This document shows, piece by piece, positions 9,207-18,466 of a DNA stretch of 64,000 nt. The notes beneath the pieces were generated by a model, which saw only the letters and a program-made list of their open reading frames with translations, ran no database searches and was not told where the DNA came from. The stretch is taken from positions 930,001 through 994,000 of the forward strand of contig NZ_CP018937.1 of the NCBI RefSeq assembly GCF_002849695.1. The letters are read 5' to 3'. This DNA comes from Bacteroides fragilis (GTDB taxonomy: Bacteria; Bacteroidota; Bacteroidia; Bacteroidales; Bacteroidaceae). The translations under genes were made by a program, and so were the position numbers. Numbering within the stretch: the stretch's first letter is position 1; each line of letters opens with the position of its first letter.

Positions 9207-9752
9207 ATGAAAATAGCGCAACAACTGAAAGAAAAGAATATTGCCGAGTACCTTATATATATGTGGCAGGTAGAAGATCTGATCCGTGCCAATGATTGTG
9301 ATATCGACCGGATTAAGGAGAACATTATATCCCGTTACAAGATTGGCGATGAAGAACGCCGTGAGTTGACGGAATGGTATTCTAATCTGGCTTCAATGAT
9401 GCGGGAAGAGGGAGTCCGTGAGAAAGGACATCTCCAGATAAACCGAAATGTAATCATTAACTTGACCGAACTGCATGCAGCTTTGCTGGCATCGTCTAAG
9501 TTTCCTTTCTATAGTTCGTCTTATTTCAAAGCACTGCCTTTCATTGTAGAGTTACGAAATAAAAACGGTCAAAAGGAAGAACCGGAACTTGAAACCTGTT
9601 TCGAGGCTTTGTATGGGATGATGTTATTGCGTTTGCAGAAGAAGCCTATCAGCCCGGAGACTACAAAGGCGATGGAGGCTATCAGCAGTTTCCTGTCTAT
9701 GCTGGCTAACTATTACGACAAGGACAAAAAAGGAGAGTTAAAATTGGAATAG
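9207..9752 (+). CDS. DUF4924 family protein
   Basis: 181 aa, cytoplasmic, with no signal or membrane segment. The opening MKIAQQLKEKNIAEYLIYMWQ and the overall mostly helical sequence match the DUF4924 family of Bacteroidetes, whose function is unknown. The C-terminus is Lys-rich (YYDKDKKGELKLE). It lies 20 bp after the LysE-type gene and 136 bp before rmlD, from which it is separated by an inverted repeat. Confidence 0.7.
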   Translation: MKIAQQLKEKNIAEYLIYMWQVEDLIRANDCDIDRIKENIISRYKIGDEERRELTEWYSNLASMMREEGVREKGHLQINRNVIINLTELHAALLASSKFPFYSSSYFKALPFIVELRNKNGQKEEPELETCFEALYGMMLLRLQKKPISPETTKAMEAISSFLSMLANYYDKDKKGELKLE

Positions 9753-9763
9753 AAATGAATACG

Positions 9764-9867
9764 ATTCACCACAGAGTACACGGAGGACACAGAGTTTTAA
9801 TCTCTTGTTTATTAAGATGTTTAAGAAAAAGATATTCTCTGTGTTCTCTGTGTCCTCCGTGGTGAAT
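9764..9867. repeat. Imperfect inverted repeat of CACAGAG-type units
   Basis: Two 31-bp arms (9764-9794 and 9837-9867) are reverse complements with four mismatches, separated by 42 bp of AT-rich spacer. Each arm is built of near-repeats of the form ACRGAGnAC. The arms begin with ATTCACCAC at their outer ends. Sequences of this kind occur as dispersed intergenic repeats in many genomes. A hairpin here could act as a transcript-processing or stability element between the DUF4924 gene and rmlD. Confidence 0.75.
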
Positions 9868-9888
9868 TAAACTCAAAAAAAGATAGAA

Positions 9889-10752
9889 ATGAATATATTA
9901 GTCACCGGAGCCAACGGGCAACTTGGTAATGAAATGCAGGTGCTTGCCAAAGAAAACCTGCAGCATACGTACTTTTTTACGGATGTGCAGGAGTTGGATA
10001 TTTGTGATGAACAAGCTGTTTATGCCTATGTGAGTGAACACAAAATTGATGTCATTGTGAATTGTGCGGCTTATACAGCGGTGGATAAGGCGGAAGATGC
10101 TGCTGAATTTTGCGACAAACTGAACAATGTCGCACCAGGATATTTAGCTCGGGCGGCACAAGCCAACGGAGCTGCGATGATTCAGGTTTCTACCGACTAC
10201 GTGTTTGATGGCACAGCCCATATCCCTTACACAGAAGATCAACCCACTTGTCCGACCTCAGTTTATGGCTCTACCAAATTGACCGGTGAGCAGAACGTGA
10301 TGAACCATTGTGAAAAAGCTATGGTAATCCGTACGGCATGGTTGTATTCTATCTATGGCAACAATTTTGTGAAAACAATGATTCGTTTAGGACGTGAGCG
10401 TGAGTCTTTTGGGGTTATATTTGATCAGATCGGTACGCCGACTTATGCCAATGACTTGGCTCTGGCTATTTTTGCAGCCCTTAATAAAGGTATTGTCCGT
10501 GGTATCTATCACTTTAGCGATGAGGGAGTTTGTTCTTGGTACGACTTTACAATAGCCATTCATCGTTTAGCGGGAATCACTTCATGTAAGGTGAAACCAT
10601 TGCATACTGCTGATTATCCGGCAAAGGCACCTCGTCCGCATTATTCCGTACTCGATAAGACGAAAATAAAAGAGACATTTGGCATTGAAATCCCGCATTG
10701 GGAAGAAAGCCTGAAACGTTGCATTAATCAATTAAGAGTGGAGAATCTGTGA
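9889..10752 (+). CDS. rfbD: dTDP-4-dehydrorhamnose reductase RmlD
   Basis: 287 aa, the usual length. It is a short-chain dehydrogenase with the NAD(P)-binding motif VTGANGQLG at residues 4-12, the segment VDKAEDA typical of RmlD, STDYVFDG, and the catalytic Tyr126/Lys130 pair in YGSTK. It reduces dTDP-4-dehydro-L-rhamnose to dTDP-L-rhamnose for capsule and surface polysaccharides. The other rml genes are not in the window. The prfC gene begins 24 bp downstream. Confidence 0.93.
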   Translation: MNILVTGANGQLGNEMQVLAKENLQHTYFFTDVQELDICDEQAVYAYVSEHKIDVIVNCAAYTAVDKAEDAAEFCDKLNNVAPGYLARAAQANGAAMIQVSTDYVFDGTAHIPYTEDQPTCPTSVYGSTKLTGEQNVMNHCEKAMVIRTAWLYSIYGNNFVKTMIRLGRERESFGVIFDQIGTPTYANDLALAIFAALNKGIVRGIYHFSDEGVCSWYDFTIAIHRLAGITSCKVKPLHTADYPAKAPRPHYSVLDKTKIKETFGIEIPHWEESLKRCINQLRVENL

Positions 10753-10776
10753 TTCTTCATCCTCAATTCTTGAAAT

Positions 10777-12351
10777 ATGGCAGATAATACAGAAATATTA
10801 AGAAGGCGCACTTTCGCCATTATTGCACACCCGGATGCCGGTAAGACTTCACTGACTGAGAAATTGTTGTTGTTTGGCGGACAGATACAGGTGGCAGGAG
10901 CAGTAAAAAGTAACAAGATTAAAAAGACGGCGACTTCCGACTGGATGGAGATCGAAAAACAACGTGGTATCTCAGTCACTACTTCGGTGATGGAATTCGA
11001 TTACCGGGACTATAAGATTAATATTCTGGACACTCCGGGACACCAGGATTTTGCCGAGGACACATACCGTACCCTGACGGCAGTGGATAGCGTTATCATT
11101 GTGGTAGATGGCGCGAAGGGTGTGGAAACCCAGACTCGTAAGTTGATGGAGGTTTGCCGGATGCGGAATACACCGGTGATTATCTTTGTCAACAAGATGG
11201 ACCGTGAAGGGAAAGATTCGTTTGACCTGCTGGATGAATTGGAAGAAGAACTGATGATTCAGGTGCGCCCATTGTCGTGGCCTATCGAACAGGGTGCCCG
11301 TTTCAAAGGAGTTTATAATATTTACGAACAGAAACTCGATCTTTATCAACCCTCTAAACAGGTGGTAACGGAAAAAGTGGAAGTGGATATTCATTCCGAG
11401 GAATTGAACAAGCAGATTGGTGATACGCTGGCTGATAAATTACGTGGTGATCTGGAGCTGATTGAAGGTGTGTATCCTGAATTTGATGTAGAAACTTATT
11501 TGCAGGGAGAGTGTGCTCCTGTATTTTTCGGTTCGGCTTTGAATAACTTTGGTGTGCAGGAATTGCTCAATTGCTTTGTTGAGATTGCTCCCGCTCCCCG
11601 TCCGGTACATGCTGAAGAACGTGAGGTGGTTCCCGAAGAACCTAAATTTACCGGTTTTATTTTCAAGATAACAGCTAACATCGACCCTAACCATCGTTCA
11701 TGTGTGGCATTCTGCAAGATTTGTTCTGGCAAATTTGTAAGAAATGCGCCTTATTTGCATGTGCGCCATGGCAAGACGATGCGTTTCTCTTCGCCCACCC
11801 AATTTATGGCACAGCGTAAGACAACTATCGATGAGGCCTGGGCGGGAGATATTATCGGTTTACCGGATAACGGAACGTTTAAGATTGGCGATACGCTTAC
11901 CGAAGGCGAACAGCTTCATTTCCGTGGTTTACCGAGTTTTTCACCGGAGATGTTCAAGTATATTGAGAATGCCGATCCGATGAAGCAGAAACAGCTTGCC
12001 AAGGGCATCGACCAGTTGATGGACGAAGGTGTGGCCCAGTTGTTTGTCAACCAGTTCAATGGCCGCAAGATTATCGGTACAGTGGGGCAATTGCAGTTTG
12101 AGGTCATTCAGTATCGTTTGTTGAACGAATACAATGCTTCTTGTCGCTGGGAGCCATTAAGTCTGTACAAAGCATGCTGGATTGAGAGTGATGATCTGGA
12201 AGAACTGGAAGCATTCAAAAAGCGTAAATATCAGTATATGGCCAAAGACCGCGAAGGGCGTGATGTCTTTCTGGCCGATTCGAATTATGTGCTTCAGATG
12301 GCACAGATGGATTTCAAAAATATTAGGTTCCACTTTACGAGCGAGTTCTGA
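10777..12351 (+). CDS. prfC: Peptide chain release factor 3
   Basis: 524 aa translational GTPase. The G1 motif [13 protein letters not shown], effector region with [10 protein letters not shown]3 LDTPGHQDF and G4 VNKMDREGK are all present. The domain order (GTPase, beta-barrel, C-terminal domain with QFEVIQYRL) and length are those of RF3. It recycles RF1 and RF2 from the ribosome after peptide release. It follows rmlD by 24 bp and is closed by a hairpin at 12380-12419. Confidence 0.95.
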   Translation: MADNTEILRRRTFAIIAHPDAGKTSLTEKLLLFGGQIQVAGAVKSNKIKKTATSDWMEIEKQRGISVTTSVMEFDYRDYKINILDTPGHQDFAEDTYRTLTAVDSVIIVVDGAKGVETQTRKLMEVCRMRNTPVIIFVNKMDREGKDSFDLLDELEEELMIQVRPLSWPIEQGARFKGVYNIYEQKLDLYQPSKQVVTEKVEVDIHSEELNKQIGDTLADKLRGDLELIEGVYPEFDVETYLQGECAPVFFGSALNNFGVQELLNCFVEIAPAPRPVHAEEREVVPEEPKFTGFIFKITANIDPNHRSCVAFCKICSGKFVRNAPYLHVRHGKTMRFSSPTQFMAQRKTTIDEAWAGDIIGLPDNGTFKIGDTLTEGEQLHFRGLPSFSPEMFKYIENADPMKQKQLAKGIDQLMDEGVAQLFVNQFNGRKIIGTVGQLQFEVIQYRLLNEYNASCRWEPLSLYKACWIESDDLEELEAFKKRKYQYMAKDREGRDVFLADSNYVLQMAQMDFKNIRFHFTSEF

Positions 12352-12379
12352 TTCGCTTTACGAAATAAATTGGATTAAG

Positions 12380-12419
12380 ACGGTGGGCGGGTTGCAGAAC
12401 AGTGTAACTTGTCCACCGT
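12380..12419 (+). terminator. Probable terminator after prfC
   Basis: ACGGTGG (12380-12386) pairs with CCACCGT (12413-12419) across a 26-base loop and is followed by a T-rich run (TTGTTCTCTTT). The stem is short, so strength is uncertain. Confidence 0.5.
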
Positions 12420-12512
12420 TTGTTCTCTTTCTGACAATATAAAAACACCTTGTTAACGCATTCTTATGGTATAATTTTCCCTAAATAAGGGGCGATGTTG
12501 CCTTAAAAATTT

Positions 12513-12520
12513 TACCTTTG
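12513..12520 (+). promoter_or_regulatory. -7 promoter element TACCTTTG of the menaquinone operon
   Basis: TACCTTTG matches the Bacteroides -7 consensus and lies 24 bp before the first start codon of the operon. No good TTTG is found about 20 bp upstream, so the -33 part is weak. Confidence 0.5.
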
Positions 12521-12544
12521 TAATCTAAACAAAAACTCGAAGTC

Positions 12545-13777
12545 ATGAAGTATAAATTGTTAGTCCTTGATGTAGACGGGACATTGCTTAATGATGAAAA
12601 GGAGATTACTCCACGTACCCTCGCTACCTTATTGAAAGTGCAGCAGATGGGTGTACATCTTGTTTTAGCATCGGGCAGGCCTACCTATGGGATTTTGCCA
12701 TTGGCTAAAAAACTGGAATTGGGTAACTATGGCGGATATATCGTGTCTTATAACGGTGCGCAGGTTATTAATGCAAAAAATGGAGAAGTATTGCTTGAGC
12801 GGCGTATTAATCCGGAAATGTTGCCCTATTTGGAGAAAAAGGCACGTAAAAATGGATTTTCTATCTTTACATACACCGAAGATCGGATGATTGCCGATTA
12901 TGCTAATAATGAACATATTCTTTGGGAAGCACGTCTCAATGGGATGGAGCTGATTGAGGAACCCGAATTTTCGGCAGCTGTAGATTTTGCTCCTTCCAAA
13001 TGTATGTTGGTCAGTGATGATGAAGAAGCATTGGTAGCTTTGGAAGAACATTGGAAGAAACGTTTGAACGGTGCACTCGATGTATTCCGTTCGGAACCTT
13101 ATTTTCTTGAAGTGTTGCCTTGCGGTATTGATAAGTCTACCTCTTTGGGAGCACTGTTGTCCCACCTTGATATTACACCCGAAGAAACGATTGTGATAGG
13201 CGACGGTGTCTGCGATGTTTCGATGATACAGTTTGCCGGATTGGGTATTGCCATGGGGAATGCCCAGGACTCTGTGAAAGTTTGTGCCGATGTGGTGACT
13301 GCATCGAACGAAGAAGACGGAGTTGCCCTTGCCGTAGAAAAGGCGATTCTTGCAGAGATCCGTCCTGCCGAGATTCCACTTGATCAGTTAAACGAGCGTG
13401 CCCGTCACGCATTGATGGGGAATCTGGGTATTCAATATACTTATGCGTCCGAGGACCGGGTTGAGGCTACCATGCCGGTAGACGAACGAACCCGACAGCC
13501 TTTTGGCATTCTGCATGGAGGGGCTACTTTGGCATTGGCCGAAACTGTAGCCGGATTGGGGTCGATGATTCTTTGCCAGCCTGATGAGATTGTCGTTGGT
13601 ATGCAAGTCAGCGGTAATCACATGTCATCTGCCCACGAAGGAGACACGGTGCGGGCTGTCGGCACCATCATCCATAAAGGTCGTTCATCTCATGTCTGGA
13701 ATGTGGACGTATTTACGTCGACGGACAAGTTGGTGTCTTCTATTCGGGTGGTGAATAGTATATTAAAGAAGAGATGA
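12545..13777 (+). CDS. HAD phosphatase fused to a hotdog thioesterase (likely DHNA-CoA thioesterase)
   Basis: 410 aa with two domains. Residues 1-270 are a Cof-type HAD-IIB phosphatase (nucleophile motif LDVDGTLLND, later VIGDGVCDVSMI). Residues about 285-410 are a PaaI-type hotdog thioesterase with HGGATLALAETVAG (His324, catalytic-type Glu333). In the menaquinone pathway a thioesterase must hydrolyse 1,4-dihydroxynaphthoyl-CoA made by MenB, and the hotdog domain is the natural candidate. I recall published work on such HAD-hotdog fusions of the menaquinone pathway in B. fragilis and Porphyromonas gingivalis. The role of the phosphatase domain is less clear. The stop overlaps the menF start (ATGA at 13774-13777), so the genes are translationally coupled. 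Confidence 0.88.
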   Translation: MKYKLLVLDVDGTLLNDEKEITPRTLATLLKVQQMGVHLVLASGRPTYGILPLAKKLELGNYGGYIVSYNGAQVINAKNGEVLLERRINPEMLPYLEKKARKNGFSIFTYTEDRMIADYANNEHILWEARLNGMELIEEPEFSAAVDFAPSKCMLVSDDEEALVALEEHWKKRLNGALDVFRSEPYFLEVLPCGIDKSTSLGALLSHLDITPEETIVIGDGVCDVSMIQFAGLGIAMGNAQDSVKVCADVVTASNEEDGVALAVEKAILAEIRPAEIPLDQLNERARHALMGNLGIQYTYASEDRVEATMPVDERTRQPFGILHGGATLALAETVAGLGSMILCQPDEIVVGMQVSGNHMSSAHEGDTVRAVGTIIHKGRSSHVWNVDVFTSTDKLVSSIRVVNSILKKR

Positions 13778-14883
13778 CGTCAGAAGAAACAAATAATTGT
13801 GAGATTATAGATGAGTTGATCCGGCAGGGAAGAAGTTTTGCGATGTATCGTAATCCGGGGGAAGAAGAACCTCACTTTCTGATGCAGACTTACGGAGAAG
13901 TACGTTTGGTTCGGGAAATGGAAGAACTAAACGGACAGACAGGTTTTGTTATCGCTCCTTTTCGGGTTACTCCGCAATGTCCTATCATATTGATTCAACC
14001 GGACTGTCAAGAAATTCCTTCCTGTGTAGGCAGCCCGCGCAGGAGTGTGCAGCCTGTCTGCACAGAGGTGTGCACCCGGTCTGCACAAAACGAACGGCCT
14101 GTGAGAGCAAAGGAAGCTTATGCAGCCTGTTTTGATATTTTTATCCGGGCTTTACGGGCACATACTTTCGATAAGCTGGTGCTGTCCCGCAAAGTGACGG
14201 TGAAGAAAGAACCGGGGTTCTCTCCTGCAAGCGCTTTCTATAAAGCTTGCAGGCGTTATATTTACTCCTATGTCTATCTTTGCTATACTCCGCAAACGGG
14301 AGTGTGGATGGGCAGTACACCGGAAATCATTTTATCGGGTGAGAAGGGAGAGTGGAATACTGTGGCATTGGCCGGAACCCAGTCTTTACAAAATGGTGAA
14401 CTTCCTCAGCATTGGGATGAGAAGAACCGGGAAGAACAGGAATATGTAGCCGCATATATCCGTAATCAACTCCGATCGTTAGGTATTTCTCCGGTGGAGA
14501 AGGGACCTTATCCGGCTTTTGCCGGAGCTTTATCGCATCTGAAAACCGATTTCCGTTTCTCACTGAACGATAGTCGTAAATTGGGGGATTTGTTGAAACT
14601 ATTGCATCCTACTCCGGCTGTGTGCGGATTACCCAAGGAGGAAGCCTATCGGTTTATTCTCGATAATGAAGGTTATGACCGCAGTTATTATTCCGGATTT
14701 ATCGGCTGGCTCAAACCGGAGGGGAAGACGGACCTGTATGTCAACCTACGCTGTATGAATGTGAAAGAGGATACTCTGACACTTTATGCCGGAGGTGGGT
14801 TACTGGCATCTTCCGAATTGGATGATGAATTTCAAGAGACTGAAAAGAAGATGCAGACGATGAAGAACTTGAACTCTTTATAA
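13774..14883 (+). CDS. menF: Isochorismate synthase
   Basis: 369 aa. The chorismate-binding domain spans about residues 115-365, with conserved segments FDKLVLSRK, GSTPEIIL, ALAGTQ, THLKTDF-like LSHLKTDF, HPTPAVCGLPKE and FIGWL. It converts chorismate to isochorismate, the first committed step to menaquinone. The N-terminal part is short compared with E. coli MenF. Between the two parts, at residues about 90-106, is a Cys-rich linker encoded by two tandem 23-bp palindromic units (14045-14090), which looks like a local expansion. The start overlaps the preceding stop by 4 bp and menD begins 16 bp downstream. Confidence 0.92.
   Translation: MTSEETNNCEIIDELIRQGRSFAMYRNPGEEEPHFLMQTYGEVRLVREMEELNGQTGFVIAPFRVTPQCPIILIQPDCQEIPSCVGSPRRSVQPVCTEVCTRSAQNERPVRAKEAYAACFDIFIRALRAHTFDKLVLSRKVTVKKEPGFSPASAFYKACRRYIYSYVYLCYTPQTGVWMGSTPEIILSGEKGEWNTVALAGTQSLQNGELPQHWDEKNREEQEYVAAYIRNQLRSLGISPVEKGPYPAFAGALSHLKTDFRFSLNDSRKLGDLLKLLHPTPAVCGLPKEEAYRFILDNEGYDRSYYSGFIGWLKPEGKTDLYVNLRCMNVKEDTLTLYAGGGLLASSELDDEFQETEKKMQTMKNLNSL
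14045..14090 (+). repeat. Two tandem 23-bp palindromic units inside menF
   Basis: Units at 14045-14067 and 14068-14090 agree at most positions. Each has internal dyad symmetry (TGTGCAG with CTGCACA in the first, TGTGCA with TGCACA in the second). The frame is preserved because 46 bases are absorbed in the linker sequence, which reads VCTEVCTRSAQ. Confidence 0.7.
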
Positions 14884-14899
14884 ATAACTTAATAGAGCG

Positions 14900-16567
14900 A
14901 TGTATTCAGATAAGGAAAACATATTGCAGTTGGTAGCGTTGCTTCGGGCACACGGAGTGACGAAAGTGGTCTTATGCCCCGGAAGCCGGAATGCTCCGAT
15001 TGTACACACACTTGCCGGACATCCTGATTTCACCTGTTATTCGGTAACAGACGAGCGGAGTGCCGGTTTTTTTGCTATCGGGCTTGCCTTACATGGCGGA
15101 AAACCTGCGGCAGTCTGTTGCACATCCGGTACGGCTCTGCTGAATTTGCATCCTGCCGTGGCGGAAGCCTATTATCAGAAAGTACCTTTAGTAGTTATTT
15201 CTGCCGATCGTCCCGCAGCCTGGATTAACCAGATGGATGGGCAGACTTTACCGCAACCGGGTGTCTTTCAGTCGTTGGTGAAGATGTCTGCGAACTTGCC
15301 TGAGATACATACCGACGAAGACAAATGGTATTGTAACCGTTTGCTGAACGAAGTATTACTTGAACTGAATCACCATGGCAAAGGACCTGTGCATATTAAT
15401 GTACCGGTTTCGGAGCCTTTGTTCCAGTTTACGGCAGATGTTCTTCCCGAAGAGCGTGTTATAACACGTTATCAGGGACTGAATGTTTATGATCGCGATT
15501 ACGACGGTCTGATTGATCGGCTTAATAAATACAACCGGCGCATGATAATTGTCGGACAGATGAATCTGATTTACCTGTTTGAGAAGAAATATTCAAAGAT
15601 GCTGTATAAGCAGTTTGCTTGGTTTACCGAACATTTGGGTAACCAGACTGTTCCCGGTATTCCGATCCGGAATTTTGATGCTGCTTTATATGCCATGTCT
15701 CCGGAAATGCAGGAAAAGATGATGCCCGAACTGGTAATCACTTATGGAGGACATATCGTCTCCAAGCGGATGAAAAAATTCCTTCGTCAACATCCGCCCA
15801 AGGAGCATTGGCATGTGTCGACGGATGGTGAAGTGATTGATCTGTTCCAAGGTTCACTCACGACGGTCATTGAAATGGACCCGTTTGAGTTCCTTGAGAA
15901 AATAGCTTTCTTGCTGGACAACCGTACACCAGAGTATCCTCGGCAATGGGAAAATTTTTGCAAAGAACTTCCCCAACCAGAGTTGCCCTATTCGGAGATG
16001 TCTGCCATAGGAGCGTTGATAAAGGCTTTGCCTGCTTCATGTGCTTTACACCTGGCCAATAGTTCGGTTGTACGCTATGCTCAACTATACCCTTTACCCG
16101 ATACAATAGAGGTTTGCTGTAACCGTGGAACAAGTGGTATCGAAGGTTCCTTATCGACAGCAGTCGGTTATGCCGCTGCCTCCGGAAAGTTGAATTTTGT
16201 GGTCATTGGGGACCTGAGTTTTTTCTATGACATGAATGCGTTGTGGAATAATCATTTCGGAAGTAATCTCCGCATACTTCTCTTAAATAATGGGGGAGGA
16301 GAAATCTTTCATACTCTGCCCGGCTTGGAAATGTCCGGCACTTCGCATCGTTTTGTGACTGCCGTACACAAGACGTCTGCTAAAGGGTGGGCTGAAGAAC
16401 GTGGCTTCCTCTACCAGGAAGTGCAGGATGAAAATCAGCTGGACGAAGCAATGAAGGTTTTCACCCAAGCCGAGTTATTGACTCAGCCTGTGTTAATGGA
16501 AGTTTTCACAAACAAGAATAAAGATGCACGTATTTTGAAAGACTATTATCATCAACTAAAAAAATAA
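14900..16567 (+). CDS. menD: 2-succinyl-5-enolpyruvyl-6-hydroxy-3-cyclohexene-1-carboxylate synthase
   Basis: 555 aa thiamine-diphosphate enzyme. The N-terminal Pyr domain has the signature [12 protein letters not shown], then [16 protein letters not shown] with the cofactor Glu, and [10 protein letters not shown]. The C-terminal PP domain has [16 protein letters not shown] and the ThDP motif [12 protein letters not shown] followed by [10 protein letters not shown]. MenD joins isochorismate with 2-oxoglutarate. The gene lies 16 bp after menF and 4 bp before the putative peptidase gene. Confidence 0.96.
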   Translation: MYSDKENILQLVALLRAHGVTKVVLCPGSRNAPIVHTLAGHPDFTCYSVTDERSAGFFAIGLALHGGKPAAVCCTSGTALLNLHPAVAEAYYQKVPLVVISADRPAAWINQMDGQTLPQPGVFQSLVKMSANLPEIHTDEDKWYCNRLLNEVLLELNHHGKGPVHINVPVSEPLFQFTADVLPEERVITRYQGLNVYDRDYDGLIDRLNKYNRRMIIVGQMNLIYLFEKKYSKMLYKQFAWFTEHLGNQTVPGIPIRNFDAALYAMSPEMQEKMMPELVITYGGHIVSKRMKKFLRQHPPKEHWHVSTDGEVIDLFQGSLTTVIEMDPFEFLEKIAFLLDNRTPEYPRQWENFCKELPQPELPYSEMSAIGALIKALPASCALHLANSSVVRYAQLYPLPDTIEVCCNRGTSGIEGSLSTAVGYAAASGKLNFVVIGDLSFFYDMNALWNNHFGSNLRILLLNNGGGEIFHTLPGLEMSGTSHRFVTAVHKTSAKGWAEERGFLYQEVQDENQLDEAMKVFTQAELLTQPVLMEVFTNKNKDARILKDYYHQLKK

Positions 16568-16571
16568 GATT

Positions 16572-17576
16572 ATGATTAAGCAAGGGGTGATGTTGATTGG
16601 TGGCTTATTGCTGTTTGTTATAAGCCCACTTGTGGAGAAGGTTGGGGCCATGTCTTCCGGGAATACCGTATTACAGGAGGTGACGGCTCATGTAGATACA
16701 ATCGATTTTAGGTTGGCCTCTGCCGAAGAAGCTAAACGCCTGATAGTGGTTGAGGATCATTATACGCGTAACTGGACTCCGTTTGATATTGCAGCCCGTC
16801 TTGAGAATCCCGAAGGAAAAAGAGAAGATCTCGTCAGTCTGGCTATTGGTGAAGTTCGTGAATGGACTCCCCGGGAGGCGCAACAGATTGAACGGATCAG
16901 AAAAAGCCTGAATGACACGATTCGTAAGTATGGTTACCGGATTCCTTTCCCGAAAGAAATAGTATTGGTAAAAACAACAATGAAAGATGAAGGAGGAGCC
17001 GGAGGGTATACTCGCAGTAACTGGATAGCACTGACTGACGTTACTTTTCAGCGGGGAAACGAGCAGTCGCATACTCGTCTGTTGGTGCATGAAATTTTTC
17101 ATATCCTGACACGTTTCAATCCCGGATTCAAAAAGAAAATGTACGAGGCTATTGAATTTAATATTCTGCCAAAAGAGATTGAATTGCCCGAAGATATTCG
17201 GGAATACCGGATTTCCAATCCCGATGTCAGCCGTTGGGACAGCTATGCCACTTTTACAATCGATGGTAAACCTCAGAATTGTACCATGGTTATATATGCC
17301 AACAGGCCCTATACCGTTGGTAAGTTCTATCAGTATATCAATGTCGGTTTGATTCCTTTGGATAAAGCATTCAAACCAGTTCGGGAAAATGGCAAGACAG
17401 TTATTTATCCGTTGCAGAAAGCTGCCGACTTTTTTGATAAGGTTGGGCGGAATACCGGATACGTTATCGATCCGGAAGAGGTGATGGCAGATAATTTCGC
17501 TATCGCAATGTTGAACAACCCCAATGTAAAGACACCCGGACTCCAGAAGAAAGTACAGGAATTATTAAAGAAATAA
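16572..17576 (+). CDS. Secreted putative zinc metallopeptidase in the menaquinone operon
   Basis: 334 aa with an N-terminal hydrophobic segment (residues 5-22, signal peptide or anchor, no lipobox Cys). The motif VHEIFHILTR gives HExxH at 173-177, and E303 in PEEVMADNFA fits the ExxAD third-ligand pattern of gluzincin peptidases, although about 130 residues away. The region FPKEIVLVKTTMKDEGGAGGYTRSNWIALTD before it resembles the first strands of such domains. The substrate is unknown. It is packed between menD (4 bp) and menB (18 bp), so it is transcribed with the menaquinone genes although none of the pathway steps needs a peptidase. Family assignment rests on the motif alone. Confidence 0.6.
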   Translation: MIKQGVMLIGGLLLFVISPLVEKVGAMSSGNTVLQEVTAHVDTIDFRLASAEEAKRLIVVEDHYTRNWTPFDIAARLENPEGKREDLVSLAIGEVREWTPREAQQIERIRKSLNDTIRKYGYRIPFPKEIVLVKTTMKDEGGAGGYTRSNWIALTDVTFQRGNEQSHTRLLVHEIFHILTRFNPGFKKKMYEAIEFNILPKEIELPEDIREYRISNPDVSRWDSYATFTIDGKPQNCTMVIYANRPYTVGKFYQYINVGLIPLDKAFKPVRENGKTVIYPLQKAADFFDKVGRNTGYVIDPEEVMADNFAIAMLNNPNVKTPGLQKKVQELLKK

Positions 17577-17594
17577 CCATTAAAATGAATAAAG

Positions 17595-18419
17595 ATGGAA
17601 ACGAAAAGAGAGTGGACTCCTATTAAAGAATATGAAGATATTCTATTTGATTACTATAATGGCATTGCTCGTATTACAATTAACCGCGAGCGTTATCGCA
17701 ACGCTTTCACACCGACCACAACCGGTGAGATGAGTGATGCTTTGCGTATTTGTCGTGAAGAGCCTGACATTAATGTCGTGGTACTGACCGGTGCCGGTGA
17801 TAAAGCTTTCTGCTCGGGAGGTGACCAGAATGTAAAAGGACGAGGCGGATACATCGGTAAAGACGGGGTGCCCCGTCTGAGTGTGTTGGACGTACAGAAG
17901 CAAATCCGTTCGATACCTAAACCGGTTATTGCCGCTGTCAACGGATTTGCTATCGGTGGCGGACATGTACTGCACGTAGTATGTGATCTTTCCATTGCCT
18001 CCGAGAATGCAATCTTCGGCCAGACCGGACCGCGTGTAGGTAGCTTTGATGCAGGATTCGGCTCTTCTTATCTTGCCCGTGTGGTGGGACAAAAAAAAGC
18101 TCGTGAAATTTGGTTCCTTTGCCGCAAGTATAATGCTCAGGAAGCTTTGGATATGGGACTTGTCAACAAGGTAGTGCCTTTGGAAAAACTGGAAGACGAG
18201 TATGTCCAATGGGCCGAAGAGATGATGCAGCTCAGTCCATTGGCGCTCCGCATGATTAAAGCCGGCTTGAATGCCGAACTTGACGGGCAGGCAGGTATTC
18301 AAGAGTTAGCCGGTGACGCGACTCTGCTTTATTATCTTACCGATGAAGCACAGGAGGGCAAGAATGCATTCCTTGAAAAGCGCAAACCAGATTTTAAGCA
18401 ATATCCTAAGTTCCCATAA
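17595..18419 (+). CDS. menB: 1,4-dihydroxy-2-naphthoyl-CoA synthase
   Basis: 274 aa crotonase-fold enzyme of normal length. [12 protein letters not shown], the oxyanion-hole segment [34 protein letters not shown] and [18 protein letters not shown] are characteristic of MenB rather than of other enoyl-CoA hydratases. It closes the second ring by cyclising o-succinylbenzoyl-CoA. It lies 18 bp after the peptidase gene and 47 bp before menC, with a small hairpin between. Confidence 0.96.
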   Translation: METKREWTPIKEYEDILFDYYNGIARITINRERYRNAFTPTTTGEMSDALRICREEPDINVVVLTGAGDKAFCSGGDQNVKGRGGYIGKDGVPRLSVLDVQKQIRSIPKPVIAAVNGFAIGGGHVLHVVCDLSIASENAIFGQTGPRVGSFDAGFGSSYLARVVGQKKAREIWFLCRKYNAQEALDMGLVNKVVPLEKLEDEYVQWAEEMMQLSPLALRMIKAGLNAELDGQAGIQELAGDATLLYYLTDEAQEGKNAFLEKRKPDFKQYPKFP

Positions 18420-18424
18420 GTAAA

Positions 18425-18450
18425 AAAGGCCTTCTTGATGGGAGGCCTTT
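18425..18450 (+). terminator. Small hairpin between menB and menC
   Basis: AAAGGCCT (18425-18432) pairs perfectly with AGGCCTTT (18443-18450) across a 10-base loop. The following bases (GCTTTATAG) form only a poor T-tract, so this is more likely an attenuator or RNA-stability hairpin than a full terminator, as menC has no visible promoter of its own. Confidence 0.45.
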
Positions 18451-18466
18451 GCTTTATAGTATTCCT

